Shown here piece after piece: positions 57,902 through 64,000 of a stretch of DNA of 64,000 nt; position 1 is the stretch's first letter, and every line of letters begins with the position of its first letter. The stretch lies in the NCBI GenBank assembly GCA_934757155.1, contig CAKVLI010000001.1, positions 124,001 to 188,000 on the forward strand. Direction: 5' to 3'. Both the position numbers and the translations under genes were made by a program. The notes below the pieces were generated by a model. It ran no database searches. It was not told the origin of the DNA and saw only the letters and a program-made list of their open reading frames with translations. Source of the stretch: an uncultured Candidatus Melainabacteria bacterium (GTDB lineage Bacteria > Cyanobacteriota > Vampirovibrionia > Gastranaerophilales > Gastranaerophilaceae).

Positions 57902-58837
57902 CTAGAGTACAACCGCACCCTGCTCTTCAACCTTCAGAGTTCTGATATCAACTTTAATATTTTGTTTTTCCCAAATATCTTTCACAACAGATTTGATTTT
58001 ATCAACATCATATTTATGTGAAATTATTAACAATGAAGGACCCGCGCCTGACAGGACACAGCCCAAAACACCGTCCTCGTGAATAAATGCTTCCATTATT
58101 TCCTTCATGCCCGGAACAAGTTTTTCACGATATGGTTGATGTAATTTGTCTTTAAGAGCAAGTTTCATCAACTTCGCGTCCGCTGTATCAACAGCTTCAA
58201 TAAGCAACGCCAAATGTTTTGCGTTAAAAATTGCATCCTGCATTGGGACTTCTTTTGGAAGTACTGAACGAGCGATTTCAGTAGATAACTGAAAATCAGG
58301 AATGCAAACTGTTAAATCCCATTCCTCAGGCCATTTAAGCTTAGTATAAGTAATTGAACCATCATCTTCTTGTGTAGCCAAAACAAAACCGCCTAAAATT
58401 GCAGGTGCTACATTGTCAGGGTGACCTTCCACCTCTGTTGCAATCGCAAGTAGAGCTGTTTCATCAGCAGGAGAACCCAATAGTTTATTCGCTGCCAAAA
58501 GACCGCCTACAATAACGGAAGACGAACTTCCTAAGCCTCTTGCAATAGGGATTTGTGCTTGAATATTTATTTTCAATTCAGAAGGCACTTGCCCGATTGA
58601 ATTATAAAGCATTTCAACAGCTTTATAGACAATATTATTTTCGTCACGAGGAATGCTATCAAAAACCATTTCATCAATAGTTTCCTCCTCTGACATCATA
58701 TTAATTTCGATTCCGGTTCCCGGAAGGACTGTCTCTTCTATAGTAATAGTGTTATATATAGGAAGTGCCAGACCTAAACAATCAAACCCCGGTCCGATAT
58801 TGGCAGAGCTGGCGGGGACCTTTACGCTTACTTTCAT
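57902..58837 (-). CDS. thrB: Homoserine kinase
   Basis: 311 residues, standard length. GHMP-kinase motifs: VPASSANIGPGFDCLGLALP at the start, the phosphate loop ARGLGSSSSVIVGGLLAAN and the C-terminal GAGPSLLIIS. It phosphorylates homoserine for threonine synthesis. RBS AAGGAAT. Monocistronic here; thrA and thrC are not in the window. Confidence 0.97.
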   Translation of the reverse strand: MKVSVKVPASSANIGPGFDCLGLALPIYNTITIEETVLPGTGIEINMMSEEETIDEMVFDSIPRDENNIVYKAVEMLYNSIGQVPSELKINIQAQIPIARGLGSSSSVIVGGLLAANKLLGSPADETALLAIATEVEGHPDNVAPAILGGFVLATQEDDGSITYTKLKWPEEWDLTVCIPDFQLSTEIARSVLPKEVPMQDAIFNAKHLALLIEAVDTADAKLMKLALKDKLHQPYREKLVPGMKEIMEAFIHEDGVLGCVLSGAGPSLLIISHKYDVDKIKSVVKDIWEKQNIKVDIRTLKVEEQGAVVL

Positions 58838-58894
58838 TCAATAATTCCTTTTAATAAGTATATCGGTAATTATACAATAAAGGGAAAATAAAAG

Positions 58895-58928
58895 ACAAAT
58901 CGTAACAAATTAATTTATTACGATTTGT
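58895..58928. promoter_or_regulatory. 11-bp inverted repeat between divergent genes
   Basis: ACAAATCGTAA (58895-58905) and TTACGATTTGT (58918-58928), perfectly complementary with 12 nt between. It lies between thrB and the 59014 gene and could be an operator. Confidence 0.45.
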
Positions 58929-58957
58929 AAACAATCACCGATTACAAACTGTTAAAT

Positions 58958-58991
58958 GGCAATTTTTCAAGTCTTTTTGACTTAATATATA
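58958..58991 (+). promoter_or_regulatory. GGCAATTTTT-class promoter
   Basis: GGCAATTTTTC (58958-58968), 17 nt, TATATA (58986-58991). ATG at 59014; RBS AAAGGAG. Confidence 0.55.
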
Positions 58992-59013
58992 TGTGTAATA
59001 AAGGAGTGTAACT

Positions 59014-59685
59014 ATGTCATATTCTTATTCAAACCCGTTAACATATGGTCAGCCGCAAGGTGTTTATGCAAACGATACTACAGCGAAAAAATCATCTGCT
59101 CTGCCCTATGGTATATCAGGAGCCGTAGTTGGCGGAATCGGCGGTGGAATTCTTGGGTATAAAAAGAACCCGTTTCTCGAAAAAAACGGTGAAGCAACAG
59201 ATACATTCTCTAAACATGTTTACGAAAAATTTATTGATAAAGCAGATGACGCTGTAAAGAATGCGTATAATCAAAAAATGGAAATTTACAAGGAAATTGG
59301 CGGAATAAAAAATGCGGACGACTTACGTGCACTGTTTGCTGCAAAACCTGAGGCTAAATTACATCTTGAACCGGATTTCTTGAATAATGTTGATGCAAAC
59401 AACTTAACAGAAAGTAAAAAAGTAATAAAAGAAACCATTGAAGCCGACAAAAAAGCTTCATTACAAAATCTGAAAAACAAGGTAAAATCGTTCTGGGATG
59501 CTGACGCAAAAAAATTTGTAAAACCTGATGGTGCTGATGAAAATATTTTCAATGCAATTAATGATGCCAAAAAGGGGGTAAAATTCAAATCCATTGCTAA
59601 ATTTGCGGCAATCGGTGCAGCTGCTGTCGGCGTTTTTGCGATTGTGTTAAGCAAACTTTTCTCAAAAAACAATCCAAATGTTTAA
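59014..59685 (+). CDS. Lineage-specific protein with two membrane segments
   Basis: 223 residues. Near the N-terminus a glycine-zipper helix (SGAVVGGIGGGILGYKKN, about residues 35-52); at the C-terminus a second membrane helix (AIGAAAVGVFAIVLSKLF, about 196-213). The middle is a Lys/Asp/Ala-rich soluble helical domain. Glycine-zipper helices often oligomerise in membranes. No family recognised. Shares the GGCAATTTTT promoter class with 14868, 22075, 40327 and 45307. Transcription may continue into mazG, which however has its own -10. Confidence 0.7.
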   Translation: MSYSYSNPLTYGQPQGVYANDTTAKKSSALPYGISGAVVGGIGGGILGYKKNPFLEKNGEATDTFSKHVYEKFIDKADDAVKNAYNQKMEIYKEIGGIKNADDLRALFAAKPEAKLHLEPDFLNNVDANNLTESKKVIKETIEADKKASLQNLKNKVKSFWDADAKKFVKPDGADENIFNAINDAKKGVKFKSIAKFAAIGAAAVGVFAIVLSKLFSKNNPNV

Positions 59686-59703
59686 CATTAAACATTTTAG
59701 ATG

Positions 59704-59709
59704 TATAAT
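59704..59709 (+). promoter_or_regulatory. -10 box of mazG, leaderless spacing
   Basis: Perfect TATAAT ending 6 nt before the mazG ATG (59716), no Shine-Dalgarno in between. Transcription would start at or next to the A of the ATG. Confidence 0.55.
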
Positions 59710-59715
59710 CTAACT

Positions 59716-60495
59716 ATGAAGTATCCGCAACTGGAAAGATTAGTAGATATAATTGCAGTATTAAGGAGTGAAAACGGTTGCCCGTGGGATAGAGAGCAAA
59801 CTCACCGTTCTTTGCGCCCTAATATGCTTGAAGAAGCTTACGAAGCGGTTGATGCAATTGATGACAACAATATTCCAAACCTTCGTGAAGAACTCGGAGA
59901 TGTTCTTCTACAAGTAGTTTTGCACGCACAGATTGCAAAAGATGAAGGCGAATTTGATATTGAAGATGTCGCAAAAGAATTGTCAGAAAAGCTTATACAC
60001 AGACACCCTCACGTTTTTGGAGATACAAAAATTTCCTCAACAGATGAAATCCTTTCAAATTGGGATAAGTTAAAAAAAGAAGAAAAAACTTACCGTAAAT
60101 CAATTTTGGACGGGATTTCAAAATCACAATCAGCATTGATGTCCGCACAAAAAATCAGCAAAAAAGTCGTAAAAGTCGGCTTTGAGTGGGATTCTGTTGA
60201 ATCATTAAAAGACTGCATCGAATCTGAATACAGAGAGTTTGAAGGAGCTGTTCAGAGCGGAGACAAAGACCTTATGGAAGATGAAATGGGCGATATTTTT
60301 TTTGCGACCGTAAATCTAGCTCGCTGGTATAAAATTGATGCTGAGCAAGCACTTTTAAGAGCAAACAAAAAGTTCACCGCAAGATTCAAAAAAATGGAAG
60401 AACTTGCAGAAAAACCTTTGGAAGAATATACATTTGACGAATTTAACAATTTGTGGAAACGTGCAAAACTTGAATTAAATAAGGAGAACAAATGA
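59716..60495 (+). CDS. mazG: Nucleoside triphosphate pyrophosphohydrolase MazG
   Basis: 259 residues from the ATG at 59716 (the frame opens five codons earlier). N-terminal MazG domain: [30 protein letters not shown] and [11 protein letters not shown] (metal-binding EExxE/ExxD), and a second similar domain in the C-terminal half ([15 protein letters not shown]). It hydrolyses (d)NTPs to monophosphates, for house-cleaning or to modulate (p)ppGpp-related metabolism. The parvulin gene overlaps its stop by 4 bp. Confidence 0.95.
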   Translation: MKYPQLERLVDIIAVLRSENGCPWDREQTHRSLRPNMLEEAYEAVDAIDDNNIPNLREELGDVLLQVVLHAQIAKDEGEFDIEDVAKELSEKLIHRHPHVFGDTKISSTDEILSNWDKLKKEEKTYRKSILDGISKSQSALMSAQKISKKVVKVGFEWDSVESLKDCIESEYREFEGAVQSGDKDLMEDEMGDIFFATVNLARWYKIDAEQALLRANKKFTARFKKMEELAEKPLEEYTFDEFNNLWKRAKLELNKENK

Positions 60496-60836
60496 AAAAA
60501 TTATTAGGTTGTATATTACTGTTAACAGGTTTATGTTGCTGTGTTTCCGCAAAGGAAGCAACAACTGTTTGCGCGAACCACATTCTCGTTCCGACAGAAA
60601 TGGATGCAATTAAATTAAAAAGCCAAATCAAAGATTTTGACGATTTCAAATATTATGCAAGAATTTATTCAAGCTGCCCGTCAGGCCGAAACGGCGGAAG
60701 TCTCGGCTGCTTTGGCAAAGGACAAATGGTTAAACCGTTTGAAGATGCAGCTTTTAATGGTAACATAGGAGAGGTATCAAATCCTGTAAAAACACAATTT
60801 GGCTATCATTTATTATGGATAACAGATAGATATTAA
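60492..60836 (+). CDS. Exported parvulin-type peptidyl-prolyl isomerase
   Basis: 114 residues. Signal peptide ([17 protein letters not shown]). The rest is one parvulin domain: [47 protein letters not shown] and FGYHLLWI. Minimal single-domain form, without the SurA/PrsA helper domains. It assists folding of exported proteins. AAGGAG precedes the ATG, which overlaps the mazG stop. Confidence 0.9.
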   Translation: MKKLLGCILLLTGLCCCVSAKEATTVCANHILVPTEMDAIKLKSQIKDFDDFKYYARIYSSCPSGRNGGSLGCFGKGQMVKPFEDAAFNGNIGEVSNPVKTQFGYHLLWITDRY

Positions 60837-60851
60837 ATTAAGGAGGGAATT

Positions 60852-61139
60852 GTGAAAAAGATATTATCATCATTCGTATTACTAGCAATGTTATCACTAA
60901 CTGCACCGGCTTTAGCAGGCGGTACTCAAGGTACTCCCGGACAAGTTAGCGGTAGATCAGTGGGCGCAGCAGCATTGTCATTAATCGTTTGGCCGGGGCT
61001 AGGTCAGTTGATTAACGATAACCCTGTAGAAAAGAACGTTACACACGCAGTTCTTGGTTTGACCGGTATTTTCAGATTCTGGTCTTGCTATGATGCTTTC
61101 GTAGACAGAACAGGCGGCGTATGGCATAACAGAATTTAA
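60852..61139 (+). CDS. Small exported or membrane protein, unknown
   Basis: 95 residues with a GTG start at 60852 after AAGGAGGG. Signal peptide (ILSSFVLLAMLSLTAPALA), then a Gly-rich stretch and one more hydrophobic segment (VGAAALSLIVWPGLGQLI). The tail (FRFWSCYDAFVDRTGGVW) has conserved-looking aromatics. Function unknown; similar short 'WPGLGQ' proteins with a predicted hairpin in the membrane occur in bacteria. It is 15 bp from the parvulin gene. Confidence 0.65.
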   Translation: MKKILSSFVLLAMLSLTAPALAGGTQGTPGQVSGRSVGAAALSLIVWPGLGQLINDNPVEKNVTHAVLGLTGIFRFWSCYDAFVDRTGGVWHNRI

Positions 61140-61147
61140 GGACTCTG

Positions 61148-61179
61148 AAAACGGGAATTCGAATTCGGATTCCCGTTTT
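61148..61179 (+). terminator. Rho-independent terminator
   Basis: Perfect 11-bp stem AAAACGGGAAT / ATTCCCGTTTT with a 10-nt loop. It closes the mazG-parvulin-60852 group. Confidence 0.85.
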
Positions 61180-61189
61180 ATTCAATACT

Positions 61190-61531
61190 ATGTTTAGACA
61201 ATTATTACCGATTTTATTATTAACAATTTCAAATGTGTTTATGACATTTGCATGGTACGGACACCTCAGATACAGAGGCTCCGCACTTTGGATTGTAATT
61301 CTTGTTAGCTGGGGAATTGCACTTTTTGAATACTGTTTTCAAGTCCCGGCAAACAGAATCGGTTACGAGTATTACACGGCAGCACAGCTTAAAACAATAC
61401 AGGAAGTCATTACACTCGTCGTATTCAGTATATTTTCTATCCTGTATCTCAAAGAAGAATTCCATTGGAATTATCTTGTGGGATTTATATTTATCATTCT
61501 CGCTGTATTTTTTATTTTCAAAAGGTGGTAG
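61190..61531 (+). CDS. DMT-superfamily membrane protein (DUF486)
   Basis: 113 residues, four membrane helices. MTFAWYGHLRYRG, VSWGIALFEYCFQVPANRIGYEYY and QLKTIQEV are the signature of DUF486, a small DMT-like transporter family of unknown substrate. No clear Shine-Dalgarno; the gene starts 11 bp after a terminator, so it has its own promoter. The EamA gene follows after 9 bp. Confidence 0.85.
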   Translation: MFRQLLPILLLTISNVFMTFAWYGHLRYRGSALWIVILVSWGIALFEYCFQVPANRIGYEYYTAAQLKTIQEVITLVVFSIFSILYLKEEFHWNYLVGFIFIILAVFFIFKRW

Positions 61532-61540
61532 GATATTAAT

Positions 61541-62434
61541 ATGAAAAACAGATTTATCGGAAATTTAGCACTATTTTTAACCGCACTCATCTGGGGTCTT
61601 TCTTTTGTAGCCCAAAGAGCCGGTATGGAATACATCGGACCGTTTACTTTTAATACGGTAAGAAGTTTTATGGGCGCTCTGAGCCTTATTCCGGTAATTT
61701 TGTGGGTTAAATATTCTAAAGTCGACACCAGAACTCGAAGAAGAAAACGCTTTCAAAGATATAATCTTGCAAAAGCCGGCACTGCCTGTGGTATTGCACT
61801 CTTCACCGCGATGACTATTCAACAATATTGTATGCAATATGTTGCAGCAGGAAAAGCCGGATTTATCGTTGCTTTATACATAATTTTTGTTCCGATAATT
61901 TCTGTCCTTTTCGGAAACAAGCTCGCGAAAAGAATTATCGCAAGTATTTTCATGTCCGTTGTAGGTTTATATCTACTATGTTATAACGCCGGTGGAAGTT
62001 TTAGTGTTTATGATTTATTATTACTTGCAAGTGCGTTTTTCTACGGAGTTCACATTATCGTTGTAGACCACTTTTCAGCAAGAGCTAATGCGGTGAAAAT
62101 CTCCTGCGTCCAATTCCTTGTCATGGGAATTCTTTCCATGATTTTGATGTTTTTACTAGAAACTCCGGTCTGGTCAGCCATTATTGCCTGCAAAGTTCCA
62201 CTATTTGTAACAGGCGTTTTGACTTGCGGTATTGCCTACACTCTTCAGATTTACGGTCAAAAGCATACTATCCCGGTTGTTGCATCATTGATTTTATGTT
62301 TAGAATCAGTTTTTGCTGTCCTCGGCGGATTTTTGATTTTGGGTGAAACAATGACACCAAAAGAAATCACAGGATGCGTGCTGATGATTACAGCCGTAAT
62401 TATTGCAAATACTAAACGTGACCCGAAAGCTTAG
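61541..62434 (+). CDS. EamA-family (DMT superfamily) transporter
   Basis: 297 residues with ten predicted membrane helices in two EamA repeats: NLALFLTALIWGLSFVAQRA...IGPFTFNTVRSFMGAL at the start and LLLLASAFFYGVHIIVVDHF at the middle, then LILCLESVFAVLGGFLILGE near the end. Such proteins export or import small metabolites (amino acids, nucleotide sugars); substrate unknown. It forms an operon with the DUF486 gene. Confidence 0.88.
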   Translation: MKNRFIGNLALFLTALIWGLSFVAQRAGMEYIGPFTFNTVRSFMGALSLIPVILWVKYSKVDTRTRRRKRFQRYNLAKAGTACGIALFTAMTIQQYCMQYVAAGKAGFIVALYIIFVPIISVLFGNKLAKRIIASIFMSVVGLYLLCYNAGGSFSVYDLLLLASAFFYGVHIIVVDHFSARANAVKISCVQFLVMGILSMILMFLLETPVWSAIIACKVPLFVTGVLTCGIAYTLQIYGQKHTIPVVASLILCLESVFAVLGGFLILGETMTPKEITGCVLMITAVIIANTKRDPKA

Positions 62435-62472
62435 AATTTGAAAAAATTAGAAAATTTAAATATAATAAGACT

Positions 62473-63036
62473 ATGAAAAGAATTGCTTTATTATTGTTTT
62501 TAATTATGGGAACGAACCTCTGTTTTGCGTCAGATGACCTCTCAAAACAAGCGGTTGCGTTTTATAGCGATAACAATTTCAACAAAACAATGGATTTACT
62601 TCTCCAAATTGATGAAAAAGACCGCTCTGCTCAAGATTGGTTAATTCTTGGTAATCTTTTGGACGAAAAAGGCGAAAAAGAAAACGCAATATTTATGTAC
62701 CAAAAATCCATAAATACCGATGCCAGATACTACAAGGCATATTATAATCTTGCTAACATTTACCTTGCAGATGAAAAATATAATATGGCGGTTGATAATT
62801 ACAAAAAAGCACTCAAATACAACAGCGAAAATGCTTATATCCATTACAATTTAGCTTGCGCATACATTAAGCAGGGCGAGATAAAAAAAGCTAAATCAAG
62901 CCTAATCCGTGCAATTACCCTAAAAAATGATGTAGCAGAATTCCATTACAATTTAGCGTACGTCTATAAGAGTCTAAACAAACAAAAACTGGCTCAAACA
63001 TATTTGGACAACTATAACAAGCTCTCAGGCTCTTAA
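62473..63036 (+). CDS. Exported TPR protein
   Basis: 187 residues with a signal peptide (RIALLLFLIMGTNLCFA). About four TPR units (ENAIFMYQKSINTDARY, YNMAVDNYKKALKYNSEN, IKKAKSSLIRAITLKN). TATAAT at 62461-62466 lies exactly 6 nt before the ATG without a Shine-Dalgarno, so it is probably leaderless. Its stop overlaps the convergent TPR gene by 4 bp. Likely a periplasmic adaptor. Confidence 0.82.
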   Translation: MKRIALLLFLIMGTNLCFASDDLSKQAVAFYSDNNFNKTMDLLLQIDEKDRSAQDWLILGNLLDEKGEKENAIFMYQKSINTDARYYKAYYNLANIYLADEKYNMAVDNYKKALKYNSENAYIHYNLACAYIKQGEIKKAKSSLIRAITLKNDVAEFHYNLAYVYKSLNKQKLAQTYLDNYNKLSGS

Positions 63037-63806
63037 ACCAAATTTAAATGTCTATCTTCTGATGAAGGCTGCGCAGCTCTTAGTTCAGCAATTCTTTGAC
63101 GAGCAAATACTGCATCTTCCGAAAAGCTTTTGAGTCCCAAGAATTTTTTATAATATCTGATTGCATCAGGGAATTTCGCCAGTTTATCAAAACTCATCGC
63201 AATTCCCAGATATGCTTTATAGTAATCAGGGTTTCTTTTAATAAGCTTGAAGAAAGTCCTAGACGCTTCCATGAAATCTCCCATGCCCATAAGCATTGCA
63301 CCCTTGTTATAATATGCTTTCAAGAAATCCGGATTTGTTTCAATCAATTTGTCATAAATCATCAAAGACAAATCTGTTTCTTCAACAAGCTCATGAGCAA
63401 TCGCCAATTGAATTTGCGCTTCAAGATTTTCTTTGTTATTAACAATAGCCTTGATTAAATAAGGTATCGCATCCTGCGGTGCGCCTGACGACAAGTAACA
63501 TACACCCAGTTCAAAGAAATATTTGTCATTTTTATCATCAATCTGAACAAGTTTGAGCAAAGTATCAATCGCTTTTCTGTACTCTTGCAAATACTTGTAT
63601 GACATTGCTAAACCCCAATATGCCTCCTGATGATTTCTGTCCATCATAATTGCATCAAGGTAAGTCTTTACTGATTCGCGATATTGTTTTGCAAAACGCA
63701 TAGCATCCGCTTTTATACAAAGTTCATACGAACGCGATTTTTTCGGTACAGTAATATTATTAACGGCTTTCGCCAAATTCTTTTCTAAATTTGAGTCTAT
63801 TAACAT
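63033..63806 (-). CDS. TPR protein
   Basis: 257 residues, no signal peptide; about six TPR repeats (ESVKTYLDAIMMDRNHQEAY, RKAIDTLLKLVQ, ASRTFFKLIKRNPDYYKAYL, PDAIRYYKKFLGL). Start at 63806 after GGAGAGG. Convergent with 62473. Cytoplasmic interaction scaffold; partner unknown. Confidence 0.8.
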   Translation of the reverse strand: MLIDSNLEKNLAKAVNNITVPKKSRSYELCIKADAMRFAKQYRESVKTYLDAIMMDRNHQEAYWGLAMSYKYLQEYRKAIDTLLKLVQIDDKNDKYFFELGVCYLSSGAPQDAIPYLIKAIVNNKENLEAQIQLAIAHELVEETDLSLMIYDKLIETNPDFLKAYYNKGAMLMGMGDFMEASRTFFKLIKRNPDYYKAYLGIAMSFDKLAKFPDAIRYYKKFLGLKSFSEDAVFARQRIAELRAAQPSSEDRHLNLV

Positions 63807-63877
63807 AAACCTCTCCCGATTCTATTCTAAAAAAGAAGTTCATGCCAAATAACATCTAAATGGATGAATTTAAACAA

Positions 63878-63911
63878 AAAGTGGCAGGATTTTGAAAAAT
63901 CCCGCCACTTT
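63878..63911 (-). terminator. Terminator of the gene entering from the right
   Basis: AAAGTGGCaGGATTT pairs with AAATCCcGCCACTTT (one mismatch), then TTTTTGTTT on the minus strand. Confidence 0.75.
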
Positions 63912-63931
63912 AAAGTCATTTATTTCAGCTA

Positions 63932-64000
63932 TTACTTAATGTTTGAATAAGTCCAAGCATCAAATGTAGGAGTTTCAGAAATGTTTAATTCTTTTTTCTT
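63932..64000 (-). CDS. C-terminal end of an unidentified gene
   Basis: The last 22 codons of a minus-strand frame that continues past the right edge; the sequence ends FDAWTYSNIK before TAA at 63934-63932. Too short to identify. The terminator at 63878-63911 supports it being a real gene end. Confidence 0.5.
   Translation of the reverse strand, partial: KKKELNISETPTFDAWTYSNIK

Noticed and set aside
1..64000. CRISPR arrays, rRNA, tRNA, prophage or integrase genes
   Set aside because: I looked for spaced direct repeats, T-arm/CCA ends and phage or recombinase motifs and found none that hold up.

Overview
The window is about 64 kb of AT-rich, gene-dense bacterial chromosome with no rRNA, tRNA, CRISPR array or large transposon that I can see. 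Flagellar parts (a rod/hook protein C-terminus, MotA/MotB, sigma28-type promoters), a type IV pilus/type II secretion cluster, a cyanobacterial-looking BioY, GlgC and many lineage-restricted membrane proteins best fit a non-photosynthetic relative of cyanobacteria (Melainabacteria/Vampirovibrionia, probably gut Gastranaerophilales). That assignment is inferred from gene content; no database search was possible.

Layout. 1-1,011: end of a flagellar gene, a repeat cluster and a sigma28-driven small NPF-rich protein. 1.1-9.6 kb: a GH13 enzyme, then the condensin genes smc-scpA-scpB followed by a matrixin-like protease with TPRs. 9.6-10.4 kb: rpmI-rplT behind a long leader. 10.5-23.3 kb: lineage-specific proteins mixed with glgC, surE, pgeF and aspS. 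23.3-26 kb: a glycosyltransferase-like TPR gene bracketed by inverted 52-bp repeats. 26-32.1 kb: mutS, then a + strand run (LmeA-like, GerMN, HicB-like, RimI-like, BioY). 32.1-32.9 kb: an inverted-repeat element enclosing a predicted type I toxin-antitoxin pair. 32.9-38.1 kb: pgk, a radical SAM enzyme and a udk-queD-uppP-deoC operon. 38.5-46.5 kb: an AAA+ ATPase, a large membrane protein, motAB and a HEAT-like protein. 46.5-49.2 kb: an ECF sigma/anti-sigma/Spy-like module, an SDR and a small protein. 49.2-55.1 kb: a pilP-pilQ-pilB-pilC-like operon. 55.3-64 kb: TPR proteins, thrB, mazG, a parvulin and small transporters.

Structure beyond the gene list. (1) Four promoters match the FliA consensus TAAAGTTT-N11-GCCGATAA exactly or nearly, each in front of an uncharacterised gene; the window therefore exposes part of a flagellar regulon. 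(2) Six promoters share GCAATTTTT about 17 nt before a TATA-like -10; five precede lineage-specific proteins and one precedes a possible small RNA. (3) Five proteins share a short N-terminal motif, F-[KRQ]-[GAS]-[GA], which could be a targeting or interaction tag. (4) Three intergenic elements share fixed flanks (AGGTGTGTGA and ACCGTTCC) around a hairpin whose 16-bp arms differ in sequence but stay complementary, with 6-nt loops. (5) At 32.3-32.55 kb there is a 24-residue hydrophobic peptide gene with a strong RBS, a 3' hairpin and a convergent antisense promoter. (6) At least five genes have a -10 box 6-7 nt before the ATG and no Shine-Dalgarno, as expected of leaderless mRNAs.

Start codons were moved inward from the longest ORF where the RBS or family conservation favoured it (surE, mutS, motB, pgk, pgeF, mazG and others).
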